A stretch of DNA of 64,000 nt. Origin: a virus. The stretch is taken from the IMG/VR virus record IMGVR_UViG_3300045135_001049, positions 1 to 64,000 of that record; one strand, given 5' to 3'. This document shows positions 30,154-40,387 of the stretch, piece after piece (the stretch's first letter is position 1; every line of letters starts with the position of its first letter). The notes under the pieces were generated by a model. It saw nothing but the letters and a program-made list of their open reading frames with translations, was not told the origin of the DNA and did no database searches. The position numbers and the translations under genes were made by a program.

Positions 30154-33100
30154 ATGGCTATTAAAGTACACGGCAACGCAGTTGCAGATTTTGAAGCAAA
30201 AGCAGTATTCCCTACTCATGGGTCTTCTGTTGACATTACCACTATTGGTAACACAAATGATGACGCAGTTAAACTGCCGCGTCTTGTAAAGAAAGGCGAT
30301 AACTGGGACATTACCACCGCTAGTTATACTGGTAATTTTCAAAAGATTTCTTCTCAAGGTGGTACTCCTTCTGGTATGTTTTTCAAACCAGATGGAAAAG
30401 TTATGTTTACAGTTGGTGAATCGGGAGACTCGGTTTCTGCTTGGGACTTAACAACTCCTTGGAATGTTTCTACTGCTGTGTATCGTGAAAGACTTTATAT
30501 TGGTTTTCACGCAAAAACTCCCCGTGGTATATATTTTAGACCTGATGGCCATAGGATGTATATCTATGATCTAACATACAGATCTCTTCGTGAGTATGTA
30601 CTTGATGTTGCATGGTCAATTAACAGTGCGTCTTTCTTAGACAATGACTCAGGTACTGTAGAACGTTATTATATTGGTTATCGTGATACTGCACCAAACG
30701 GCGTATTCATCACCCCTGACGGCGGTACTATGATTACTCTTGGCGACTCTGGTAATGACTGGGATATCTTTACATTACAAGAGCCTTGGAAAGTATCTAC
30801 TGCCGATCACGTTCAGAATTTTGGTTATGTTTCTTTAATTACTGGAGGCGGTGGAACAAGCTATGGTCGCCCATCAGGTTGGTCATGGAAACCAGATGGT
30901 ACTGGTTTGATTATGACGGAGTATGCACCATCTATTGTTCATGAGTTTTCATTTTCGACTGCTTGGGATGTTACAACTGCATCGTATGTTAGATCATATA
31001 CATTGCCAGGTATTTCAAGAGTAGACTATGCTGAATCAGTTGAATGGGGTTTAAATGGTAACTCTTTCTTTGTAGTTTGTATGCATAATGATATTATTGC
31101 TGAATTCACAGTATCTTCTGCTTACTCGTTAACTGGTGCAACTTTTGTTGGCGCACACTCTGTTGCCGACTTAATGCCTTCTCCTTCTTCACTTAAATTT
31201 GCAGACAACGGTAACGTTGCTTACATGACAGGCTCTAGTGCAGACAGAATTTATGCGTTTGACCTAGATTCCCCTTATAGCCTTGATAAATTAACATATC
31301 GTTCTAGTATGGATGTTGGTTTTCAATCAGCCACTCCAAGATCACTTTACATTAGAGATAATAATCTTGATATATATTGTACAGGTTCGTCTGGTGACGA
31401 CATTAGACACTATACATTAAGTGCTGAACATGACTTAGCAAGTGTTACAGGATCTATTTTACCTTTATTTGAGCATGCTAATGAGTACACTGGTCTATTT
31501 TTTAAACCAGATGGTACCCGCCTGTTTATGGTTAATAGTACAGGAGGCTGTGTAGAAGAATATGCACTGCAAAATCCTTGGCAAATTTCAGGCGCAACAC
31601 TAGTACAACAAAAAGGTACAATTTCTCAACGTGACCCTCGTGGTATTTGGATTCGTGGTGACGGTAACAGATTGTTTATTGTTGGCGAGGCTGGTGACTA
31701 CGTAGATTCATATTACTTGTCTACATCGTGGGATATTTCTACGATGACGTTTGAGCGTAACTTTAGCATAGGTAGTAAAGAAACTACTCCTCGTTCTGTA
31801 TTTTTTAAAACAGATGGATCAAAGTTTTGGGCGTTAGGATATAGCTCTGATACAGTGTGGGAATATGATCTCACTAACTCTAGACTAGTTTTTGAGTCTA
31901 ATGTTGATATTGGATCTGATGCAGAAATTGGCGGAAACTTAACTGTCGGTAAAGAGATTATTGCGCAAGGTCGTATCGATGCAGGTGACGTAAGAACAGA
32001 TTATATTAAAGTTGAAAACAATCTTCGTTTTGGTAATGACGGTGTTATCAACCCAGCAATGGATACAGACCTTGCTATTTCTCAACGTGTAGGCGAACTA
32101 GGTCAGTTTGATTACAACGACTATGACACAAAAGTAAATGATGTTTGGATCAGCCCAGACGGTACTAAAATGTTTGCTCTTGGTGGTACTAATCGCAGAA
32201 TGCATTATTTTACGCTTACTACTCCTAATGATATTAACACACGTGTATATGATGGTTATGTTGACTTAGAAGCAATATATGGCGCTAAAGAACCTAAAGG
32301 TATGTGGTTTAATGATGCTGGTACACAATGCTGGATTGTTGACTATCAATCTTTTGTCGTAGCAAAACTAACGCTTTCTACCGCATGGGATGTAACTACG
32401 TTATCGTTTAATGGTAATTCTCCATACAGATCAAATGATGTATCTGGTTATTTAACTTCACCTACTGGTATTTTCTGGAAGCCTGATGGTACAAAGTTTT
32501 GGTTAACAGGGGATTCAACTAACGCTATTAAAGAATTTTCTACTTCTACTGATTGGGTTATAACAGGCGCAACATACTTAGGGCAACTTGATACTGATGT
32601 ATTAACTGGAACTACTGGTACTGGTCAATATGCACCTAATATTAGTGGTTTAGAATTTAGCGCAGACGGTACTAAATGTTACATCACAGGTAACTTTATT
32701 GACGCTGTTCTTCAACTAACATTATCTACTGCTTGGGATATTACTAGTGCTTCATTCGACTCTGGTTCTATCACTATGACTGGAGACTTGCCTCAAAGTT
32801 CTATCAACGGTATTTGGGTTAAAAATGATGGTCGAAGAGTTTATAGTATTGATGGTGCAACACTCTATCATTATTATTTAAACACGGCACATGACATGTC
32901 AACTGCTGTTCAACAGCAAGGTATAACTCTCCCATACGGATTAGCGTCTGGCACTGGTATTCATATGAAAGACGATGGTACTGGCGGCGTGTTGTTTGAT
33001 GGTTCATATATTGAAGGTGCTATTTACTTTACACTTTCTACTGCTTGGGATTTGAATACCTTTTCAATTGATGGTGGAAGTAGAAACGAATTAGATATAT

Positions 33101-36100
33101 CTAGTAGATTATCGACAGTACAAGGGTTGACTCTTGATGATTCTGGTACAAGAATGTATCTATGTGGATCGACTACTGCTGATGTTGTACAGTACAGTTT
33201 ATCTTCAGCACATAATATTACCTCTGCAAGTCACGCAAATACTTTAGACGTGTCTGCTGATTTTAGTGGTCTTACTCTAAGAGATAATGCTATTAGTAGT
33301 GATGGTACTAAACTATATGTTGTTGGTTCAGCAAATCCAAATTCTAAAATTGTTGTATATGATTTAAGCACAGCATGGAATATTTCTACTGCAACTAAGT
33401 CTTATGAGATTGCACAAGATATTCTTGACCCCTATGGTCGTCTTAGTATTGATGATATTCGAGATATTAAATTTGGAAATAGTGGTACTAAATTTTACAT
33501 AATCGATGCTGCCGCTGACAGAGTTTATCAGTATAATCTAAGCACTGCTTGGAATATTGAAGAATCTAGTTTAACTTATATTAGTGATTCTAGAACTCTA
33601 ATTGATGGAACATGTGAAGGCGTTACGTTTGATTCTACTGGTACATATTTGTATTTGATGGGTAATAGTACAAATAAAATCGGTCAATATCGCTTAAAAA
33701 CTCCTTGGGAAATCTCTTCTATGGAGTATATGAAACAGTTGTGGATTGGTCATATTTTATCATCTCCTACATGTATCTATATTACACCAACAGGTAATAA
33801 ACTTATTGGTGCTGGAACTATTGCGGATTCCGTTGTTGAATTCCCAATGACAGTTAATTACCAGATTTCAAGTATTGCCACTGGTAATCATTTCCACTCA
33901 GATGAGTACGAAACTGCAACAAGTGCTGGTTTTATGTCCCCAGATGGTCAGTATATGTCATTAGTTGGTAGTGCTACTGACAGACAACAACTTTGGAAAC
34001 TAGATACAGCGTGGGACCTTACTACAGCTAAATTGATGGGCTATAATACAGGCACTTCAGGTGACGCCTATATGAATGCTGTATACTACTCAGACGATGG
34101 TCAGTATGTATTTTACTATGACTATAAAAGCGATTTAATTAACAGATATACTTTAGGTACCGCTTGGGACCCATTCTCTGGGTACGGCAGTAGACAATAC
34201 GTTGGTACAGCTTCTTTAGGTGGTGGTATTGATGGTCTTGCTTTTGCAGGTAATGGCACAAAAATGTATATCGCAGATGGTTCTTCCGACAGAATTAAAT
34301 GTGTTACTTTAAGCACTGCTTGGGATTTGACTACTGCTGATCTTGGTGACTATGTATATGTTGGGGCTTATGAAGCCGCACCAGAAGGACTAGTTTTAAA
34401 ATCAGATGGTACAAAAATGTATGTTGTTGGTTCTTCTGGAGATGAAGTTAACCAATTTAGTCTATCAACTGCATGGGATATTAGCACCGCTACTTATGAA
34501 AAGAACTTTAGGGTAAATGCTTTTGAAACAGCACCTGCTGGATTTACTTTTAAAACAGATGGTACTAAATTCTGGTTCCTTGGTAATACGTCAAGATCAA
34601 TTTATGAATACACCCTTTCTACTGCATGGGACGTTGCTACTGCTACATATGTTGGTAGAGCGTACATTGGTGATCTGTCAGGTAACCCAGAAGGTATTGA
34701 GTTTAAAAAATCTAATGGTGGTACAATCTTTATCGTAGATAATAAAGATAACGCTATCTATGAGTACAATAACATTACTGATTGGACAGTTATTGGGTCT
34801 GGTGGTATACCTCAACCAGACATTCTTGACTTAAAAGACTATGATGACTTACCTACAGGTGTGCATGTTAAATCTGACGGTACACGACTAGTGGTAGTAG
34901 GTGACACATCTGAAGATGCTTGGCAGTTTGATATGTCAACTGCTTTTGATATTAAAACAGCAACATACAACAGTGTTAAATATGTGCCAAACTTTGGTAA
35001 CGCTTATAGAACACATGATGTATTCTTTAATAAAACTGGATCCAAGTATTATATCCTTTGTCAATACAGAAACATATTGGCACAATATGACTTAAGTACG
35101 TCATGGGATATCTCTACATCTACGTTAGAGTATGTATTAGACTTAACTTATAACACTATGTATTACTACGCAAGTACCTCTAGCTTTGATGGTGCAACAG
35201 GTATTTGTTTTACAGATGATGGTACTAAGTTGCTTGTAACTAACTCATACAATAATACTATTACTGCTATTGGTCTGGACATACCATACGATATTCGTTC
35301 TGCTAAATTAAAAACTCGTTCAGCATATATGGATGAAGCACAATCTACTGGTGCAGGTTATGAGACAAACTTTGGTCAAATAGTATTTACGTCTGATGGT
35401 CGTAAAATGTTTGTTACTGGTCGTGATAAAAACGCTGTAAGAGAATATGACTTATCAACTCCGTTTGATATTTCATCTAGTGTTTACAATGGTGTTCAAG
35501 TAGCTACAGGAATCGATGGGAATAACTATGGTCTGCATTTTAGCCCTTGTGGTTATCATATGTACACTACAGGTTATGATTCTGATCTTTTAAGATACCA
35601 TAGATTATCATCTCCATTTGATTTAAGCACTGCAACAGCAGGTGCCACAATGGGTCTTGGGGAATCTGGTAGTTACGTGTATGGTGATCACATACCTCTT
35701 GACGTATACGTTAGATACGATGGTAAGAAGTTGTACTATACTGGTGAATACAGTACAAAACTAGTGGAATTTGATTTATCAACTCCATTTGATATTAGTA
35801 CAGCAACTTTTAACCAATATCGTTCAGTAGCAGATGCTGGTCACTACCCTAGAGCATTTACGTTTAGGGCCGATGGTACAAGAGTTTACTTTGTAGAAGA
35901 TGAGCGTGACACGTTTATTGAATACAAACTAACTACGCCTTGGGATATTAGCACCATGGTTCTTCATCGTAAGAAGAAGTTCCCATATGGTTTTTACAAC
36001 CCACAAGGTCTTGCGTTTAGTGCTAATGGTGACTACGTGTACTTTACATCTAGGCACAACGAGACGATTGTGCAGGTGCCTATTACTGAAAACTATCTTT

Positions 36101-36375
36101 CTATTGAAGGGCAGGTTGCAGTCAATGGTGGGTTTACAATTGGCGGTAATATGATTACGACTAGAAACGTTAGTAACTATGGTAACTACGGGTTTGGTAC
36201 TGACACACCGCAAACATCTATTGACGCAAGTGGTAGACAAGATGGTATTGTTTTCCCAACAGGCACTACTGCTGAACGCCCAGGAAATGCTCCTGCTGGT
36301 ACTGTCAGGTATAACACTGATAATAGTAAGTTAGAAATCTGTTTAGGTGGAGGCAGTTGGACTAACCTACACTAA
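30154..36375 (+). CDS. Giant beta-propeller-repeat tail protein, 2073 aa
   Basis: About 34 repeats of roughly 50-60 residues, each with a PDGTKMYVVG-like strand and an LSTAWDISTATY-like strand, the pattern of beta-propeller blades. Ten lie before and twenty-four after a spacer at residues about 575-645 containing IGGNLTVGKEIIAQG, a typical fibre shaft segment. The C-terminus GTTAERPGNAPAGTVRYNT...GSWTNL is a common phage fibre end. Propellers of this kind are typical of marine phage adsorption proteins. AAAGGAGCGAAG precedes the ATG. Its exact receptor is unknown. Confidence 0.82.
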   Translation: MAIKVHGNAVADFEAKAVFPTHGSSVDITTIGNTNDDAVKLPRLVKKGDNWDITTASYTGNFQKISSQGGTPSGMFFKPDGKVMFTVGESGDSVSAWDLTTPWNVSTAVYRERLYIGFHAKTPRGIYFRPDGHRMYIYDLTYRSLREYVLDVAWSINSASFLDNDSGTVERYYIGYRDTAPNGVFITPDGGTMITLGDSGNDWDIFTLQEPWKVSTADHVQNFGYVSLITGGGGTSYGRPSGWSWKPDGTGLIMTEYAPSIVHEFSFSTAWDVTTASYVRSYTLPGISRVDYAESVEWGLNGNSFFVVCMHNDIIAEFTVSSAYSLTGATFVGAHSVADLMPSPSSLKFADNGNVAYMTGSSADRIYAFDLDSPYSLDKLTYRSSMDVGFQSATPRSLYIRDNNLDIYCTGSSGDDIRHYTLSAEHDLASVTGSILPLFEHANEYTGLFFKPDGTRLFMVNSTGGCVEEYALQNPWQISGATLVQQKGTISQRDPRGIWIRGDGNRLFIVGEAGDYVDSYYLSTSWDISTMTFERNFSIGSKETTPRSVFFKTDGSKFWALGYSSDTVWEYDLTNSRLVFESNVDIGSDAEIGGNLTVGKEIIAQGRIDAGDVRTDYIKVENNLRFGNDGVINPAMDTDLAISQRVGELGQFDYNDYDTKVNDVWISPDGTKMFALGGTNRRMHYFTLTTPNDINTRVYDGYVDLEAIYGAKEPKGMWFNDAGTQCWIVDYQSFVVAKLTLSTAWDVTTLSFNGNSPYRSNDVSGYLTSPTGIFWKPDGTKFWLTGDSTNAIKEFSTSTDWVITGATYLGQLDTDVLTGTTGTGQYAPNISGLEFSADGTKCYITGNFIDAVLQLTLSTAWDITSASFDSGSITMTGDLPQSSINGIWVKNDGRRVYSIDGATLYHYYLNTAHDMSTAVQQQGITLPYGLASGTGIHMKDDGTGGVLFDGSYIEGAIYFTLSTAWDLNTFSIDGGSRNELDISSRLSTVQGLTLDDSGTRMYLCGSTTADVVQYSLSSAHNITSASHANTLDVSADFSGLTLRDNAISSDGTKLYVVGSANPNSKIVVYDLSTAWNISTATKSYEIAQDILDPYGRLSIDDIRDIKFGNSGTKFYIIDAAADRVYQYNLSTAWNIEESSLTYISDSRTLIDGTCEGVTFDSTGTYLYLMGNSTNKIGQYRLKTPWEISSMEYMKQLWIGHILSSPTCIYITPTGNKLIGAGTIADSVVEFPMTVNYQISSIATGNHFHSDEYETATSAGFMSPDGQYMSLVGSATDRQQLWKLDTAWDLTTAKLMGYNTGTSGDAYMNAVYYSDDGQYVFYYDYKSDLINRYTLGTAWDPFSGYGSRQYVGTASLGGGIDGLAFAGNGTKMYIADGSSDRIKCVTLSTAWDLTTADLGDYVYVGAYEAAPEGLVLKSDGTKMYVVGSSGDEVNQFSLSTAWDISTATYEKNFRVNAFETAPAGFTFKTDGTKFWFLGNTSRSIYEYTLSTAWDVATATYVGRAYIGDLSGNPEGIEFKKSNGGTIFIVDNKDNAIYEYNNITDWTVIGSGGIPQPDILDLKDYDDLPTGVHVKSDGTRLVVVGDTSEDAWQFDMSTAFDIKTATYNSVKYVPNFGNAYRTHDVFFNKTGSKYYILCQYRNILAQYDLSTSWDISTSTLEYVLDLTYNTMYYYASTSSFDGATGICFTDDGTKLLVTNSYNNTITAIGLDIPYDIRSAKLKTRSAYMDEAQSTGAGYETNFGQIVFTSDGRKMFVTGRDKNAVREYDLSTPFDISSSVYNGVQVATGIDGNNYGLHFSPCGYHMYTTGYDSDLLRYHRLSSPFDLSTATAGATMGLGESGSYVYGDHIPLDVYVRYDGKKLYYTGEYSTKLVEFDLSTPFDISTATFNQYRSVADAGHYPRAFTFRADGTRVYFVEDERDTFIEYKLTTPWDISTMVLHRKKKFPYGFYNPQGLAFSANGDYVYFTSRHNETIVQVPITENYLSIEGQVAVNGGFTIGGNMITTRNVSNYGNYGFGTDTPQTSIDASGRQDGIVFPTGTTAERPGNAPAGTVRYNTDNSKLEICLGGGSWTNLH

Positions 36376-36381
36376 TGAATA

Positions 36382-36402
36382 AAGGGGGGAGCAATCCCCC
36401 TA
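36382..36402 (+). terminator. G5/C5 hairpin after propeller gene
   Basis: GGGGG-AGCAAT-CCCCC just after the stop, with only a weak T-rich stretch downstream; partial terminator. Confidence 0.5.
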
Positions 36403-36427
36403 GTTCTACATATTATTTTAATCAAGC

Positions 36428-36456
36428 TTGTGTTTTAATAGTTTAAATTGTATAAT
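36428..36456 (+). promoter_or_regulatory. Sigma70-like late promoter
   Basis: TTGTGT, 17-bp spacer, TATAAT, 31 bases before the GTG start at 36488. Confidence 0.7.
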
Positions 36457-36487
36457 ACATACGCTGATATTTATAGGAATTATTATT

Positions 36488-38014
36488 GTGGCAAAATCAA
36501 AGACCAGATTAGTAGCTGATTATTTAAGTCAGATTGATACTGATCCAGATACTGGTGAAGTAATCAGCTCATCGGACTATACTGACAGCGCTATTTCTGG
36601 GCTTATTAGTTCAGCTCCTGATGCATTAAACACTCTTGACGAACTAGCGGCTGCAATTAACGATGATGCTGGGTATTACACTACCATTACTAACGCCCTA
36701 GCTACTAAGTACGAGAGTGGCGACGATGTTTCTCTAGGCTCCGCTACTTTCACTGGAGACGTTTTACTAAACGAGGCTACTCCGTTTTTACGCCTACAGG
36801 AAAACAGCGCTGGAGCGAAACGCCTAGACTTGTCTGTTAACAATTCGGCGCAGGCTAAGATTGAGGCAAACCAATCAGCCTCTACAATGATTTTTAACGT
36901 TAGCTCTTCAGAAGCGCTACGACTTAACTACAACGCTAATGGAGCAGTGTTTAACGAAGGCGGAGTTGACAGAGACTTCCGTATCGAGTCCAATGACAAA
37001 AGCCATATGTTCTACCTTGATGCAGGAAATAACCGCATCGGTATTAACGACAGCACCCCGTACGCTACGTTTGATGTTACGCACAACGGTGTAGATGACT
37101 ACATCATGCGCATTGACGGTGCATCAAACTACCAAGGTTGGAAAATCGCATCGTCTACAGACTACGGTAACGGTACCGTAATAATCGAAAACGTTACAGC
37201 CCCCGGTTCAGGTACTGCTAACGGCTGGACATGGTTTAAAAACAACGGAACCATCGGTTCAGGTGGTGCTACACGCCACAGCGTTAAAATTGATGGCTAC
37301 GTAGACATCGGCCAAGCTACCACGTTGGGCGAAGGACTAGTTGTTAAACAAGGTGCCGTTATTAACGATGACGGCGCTGACTATGATTTTCGTATTGAGT
37401 CTACCGGTAGCACTCACATGGTTTACGTAGACGGCGGTAATAGCCGCTTAGGTATACGTAATTCCTCTCCTGAGTACACGTTAGATGTTGTCGGCGACAT
37501 TGCGATGGCTGCCGCTACCGCGATAGTCGGTAAAGACGGCACAGGCGGCGACACTCAACTTTTATACTGGAACGGAAATACCGCTTATTGGGGCCGCAGT
37601 TCTCTTGGCGGAAGCGTTGACCAGCATGAGTTTAGAACCGGAGGCACAACTAGGTTATCCGTAAAATTAGGCGGAGAAGTAGGACTTAGCACCAATGTCG
37701 ACTTACAGACTAACAGCTCTTCTACTTCATCCACCACTCAGGCTGCTATCTACACATTCAGCGCGACTGATTACACGGGTGCGAAACTAACCGTTTGCGT
37801 AACGGACAGTACGGCAACTGAGCGTTACATCACAGAGCTTCTTGTAACCCACGACGGCACAACCGCTGTGTCTACAGAATATGGGCAAGTCGCTACCAAT
37901 ACTGCGCTTGCAGCTTTCGATGTGGATATTGTTTCTGGCAACGTGCGTGTTTTAGCAACTCCGGCATCATCTAACAGCATGACCTTCAAAGTCATGTCCA
38001 CGCAACTACTCTAA
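36488..38014 (+). CDS. Tail fibre/appendage protein, 508 aa (GTG start)
   Basis: Start is GTG 36488 (VAKSKTRLVADYL) with TATAGGAATT upstream; the upstream ATG would encode a hydrophobic leader across the promoter and is rejected. The N-terminal SAPDALNTLDELAAAINDD is a fibre motif also present in the 2372-aa fibre (SAPGTLDTLNELAAALGDD). The rest is beta-rich shaft with DFRIES and STRLGI-type repeats. First gene of a GC-richer block. Confidence 0.75.
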   Translation: MAKSKTRLVADYLSQIDTDPDTGEVISSSDYTDSAISGLISSAPDALNTLDELAAAINDDAGYYTTITNALATKYESGDDVSLGSATFTGDVLLNEATPFLRLQENSAGAKRLDLSVNNSAQAKIEANQSASTMIFNVSSSEALRLNYNANGAVFNEGGVDRDFRIESNDKSHMFYLDAGNNRIGINDSTPYATFDVTHNGVDDYIMRIDGASNYQGWKIASSTDYGNGTVIIENVTAPGSGTANGWTWFKNNGTIGSGGATRHSVKIDGYVDIGQATTLGEGLVVKQGAVINDDGADYDFRIESTGSTHMVYVDGGNSRLGIRNSSPEYTLDVVGDIAMAAATAIVGKDGTGGDTQLLYWNGNTAYWGRSSLGGSVDQHEFRTGGTTRLSVKLGGEVGLSTNVDLQTNSSSTSSTTQAAIYTFSATDYTGAKLTVCVTDSTATERYITELLVTHDGTTAVSTEYGQVATNTALAAFDVDIVSGNVRVLATPASSNSMTFKVMSTQLL

Positions 38015-38028
38015 GGGGACAGTGAACC

Positions 38029-40383
38029 ATGAGTAATACAAAAGCATTTAAGATCAAGAACGGCCTTGATCTACAAGCGTACGAAAATACGCTGTCAAGT
38101 ACTGGTATACGTGTTTTCGTTTACAACACAAGTAAAGACTCTGATGGCGGCGCATGGAGAAACCGCTGCCAGCACACATCGTGGTACAATGAACCGCTAA
38201 ATACTAATTATCGCGGGTCGCGTAGAGATTTTCCTGTTGTGGCGGTAATTAAATGCGAAAACGGGGGTATTGTAATTTATGATGGTGATGATCCTACGCT
38301 CCCAATGTGGATGTCTATTCCGGCGTATTACAGCCACAACTCTTTGCTAGGGTATGGTTCCAGCGGTGGTATTAAAGGCATTTACATGCTTAACGGTACG
38401 CTATGTGCTTGCGCATCTAGTGCCACATCTGACTCTAGCGTAAACGGTTTAAATGTTATTAACTTTATCTCAGACAGTGCAAAACAGTTTGACGAAGCTG
38501 GGTTGAGCTACTGGCCCGGAACAATAGCCGAAAGGACCTCTACTTCTACAAACCTAATGTGGTACACGGCCCCCAATGACATCAAAGGCCAGACTATTTC
38601 AAGGTACATGGTGAATGTTTCCATGAGAGTTTTGCCTAATGCCAAAGTGGATGAGGCAACAGGCTTACCGCAGCCGACTATCGTACTTATGACGAATGAG
38701 GGACTGAGTGTTGTTCACGACGATGATTTAGTCCGCAGCATAGGCTACTCTAGCTACGATGACATGCGAAGCGGGGGTATCCTAGACGACGGTAGTTTGT
38801 GGTTTACCAGTGACGCTTCGTCGAACCAAAGATGGGTGCACGTTGATAGAACCCTTCCGACCTCAAATTCTAGCCGTGGGGCGGGTTATAACGGGGATCA
38901 AGACGACGAAATGTACCACTGCGTAGACACTAGCTGGTACGCTGGTGAGAAAATGAAACTCGTTATTGGGCAAATTAACGGGGCGGCAACAGGCATGATG
39001 AACGATATTGTCGTCGGCGATAACGACCAAGGTTTTGACATTATTCACCGCAACCCCCTTGATCCGAAGTACGGTATGGTTGCCCATATTCAATTAGACT
39101 ACAATACTGGTTGGTTGCCCGGCGGTGCAGGGTATTACAACGGTTATAGCGGTTATTCACGAGGTACGGCATTAGCCACTTTAGCGGGTACGGATGACTC
39201 AAACCATGTCGGTACCGAGTTAGCTAACCCTAGTAATAACTTTAGTAATTGGAGTGAACGTGCTGGTAACGGCGCGGGCTTTACAATCGAAACCGATGGA
39301 ACGGTAAGCGTTGTAAACGGCGATGGATCAACGGCTGCGTGGTTAGATTATAACTTTAGCACTACAGCCGGAAAAACTTACACAGTCGATATAAATTACA
39401 CTTCGGCGAGCGGAACCGGGTTAGGTATCTATGTTAACTACGGTAGTGGCCCTAACGGGTACGAGTGGGATAGAAAACACAGCTTTGTAGCTTCAGGCTC
39501 TAATACTGCTATATCTCTCTATAGGTACCAAGGGCACATTGGTTCAGGCACTTTGTCGTCCGTTAGCGTCCGAGAAGCGGTACCTGATCGAACTGTACAC
39601 GACTTAGCGCCTCAAGTTTACGGTACGGTAACTGTTGAACCAGTGGCAACAGGCGCGGAGCTTGTTTGTTACAAAGGCTTTAACGGCAGTAATTACCTGA
39701 AACGGCCTTACACGTCTAAGTTAGATTTTGGTACGGGTGATTTTTGTTATAGCTTCTGGCATGACTGTACTGAGACAGCCCCAGATCGAATTTTAATGTC
39801 ACACGGTCGATATAAATATCCGGGTTCGGGGTTAAGTATTTTGCAACGTAACTCAGCCGGTACTGCGGACGAGTTTATTTTTTATATCGGCAACTCAGGG
39901 CACATAATTTATAAAGTTGAGTCCAGAGGATGGGAGCTATGGAACGTTGTGCGTAGACAAGGGCAGGTCTTTATTTATAGAAACGGTCAGCTTGAAGGTA
40001 GTTTTGCCAACAGCTCAAGCATCGACCTTTCTGCCGCAACCGTGAAAGACTTCTACATAGGCGCGGGTATGGAGACGAGTGTTTTCAACTACGGCGCAGG
40101 TCGCTTAGCTCTCTTTAGAGTATCTGGGCAAGCTCCTACCGAAGAAAACATTATGAAGATGTATAACGATGAGAAAGCGTTGTTTAGACCGTATGCAAAG
40201 TGTACAATGGCTGGAAACCACAATGGAGTGACAGGATTGTCGTACGATGATTACACAGGGTTGCTGCACGTAGGCTCTGCTTCAGCGCACAGTGTGTTTG
40301 GTGGGCTTCAGCTTGTTGATAGTACTGATGATACAGTCAACTATTACGTTTCTGCAAGCAATGGCACAGTGGTAGAGGATTAA
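38029..40383 (+). CDS. Receptor-binding protein with LamG-like domain, 784 aa
   Basis: N-terminal part (residues about 28-300) matches a phage tail module recognised by DSDGGAWRNRCQHTSWYNE and VIYDGDDPTLPMWM, followed by propeller-like sequence. A linker with CBM-like beta strands (about 400-520) leads to a C-terminal LamG/concanavalin-like domain (about 540-710: FNGSNYLKRPYTSKLDFGTG ... GRLALFRVSGQAPTEENI). LamG domains bind sugars. GGGGACAGTGAACC precedes the ATG. Confidence 0.8.
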   Translation: MSNTKAFKIKNGLDLQAYENTLSSTGIRVFVYNTSKDSDGGAWRNRCQHTSWYNEPLNTNYRGSRRDFPVVAVIKCENGGIVIYDGDDPTLPMWMSIPAYYSHNSLLGYGSSGGIKGIYMLNGTLCACASSATSDSSVNGLNVINFISDSAKQFDEAGLSYWPGTIAERTSTSTNLMWYTAPNDIKGQTISRYMVNVSMRVLPNAKVDEATGLPQPTIVLMTNEGLSVVHDDDLVRSIGYSSYDDMRSGGILDDGSLWFTSDASSNQRWVHVDRTLPTSNSSRGAGYNGDQDDEMYHCVDTSWYAGEKMKLVIGQINGAATGMMNDIVVGDNDQGFDIIHRNPLDPKYGMVAHIQLDYNTGWLPGGAGYYNGYSGYSRGTALATLAGTDDSNHVGTELANPSNNFSNWSERAGNGAGFTIETDGTVSVVNGDGSTAAWLDYNFSTTAGKTYTVDINYTSASGTGLGIYVNYGSGPNGYEWDRKHSFVASGSNTAISLYRYQGHIGSGTLSSVSVREAVPDRTVHDLAPQVYGTVTVEPVATGAELVCYKGFNGSNYLKRPYTSKLDFGTGDFCYSFWHDCTETAPDRILMSHGRYKYPGSGLSILQRNSAGTADEFIFYIGNSGHIIYKVESRGWELWNVVRRQGQVFIYRNGQLEGSFANSSSIDLSAATVKDFYIGAGMETSVFNYGAGRLALFRVSGQAPTEENIMKMYNDEKALFRPYAKCTMAGNHNGVTGLSYDDYTGLLHVGSASAHSVFGGLQLVDSTDDTVNYYVSASNGTVVED

Positions 40384-40387
40384 GAAT

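Noticed and set aside
36428-36487. ATG at 36428 as start of the 508-aa fibre gene
   Set aside because: It would translate through the promoter and add a hydrophobic leader; the GTG at 36488 has a proper ribosome-binding site.
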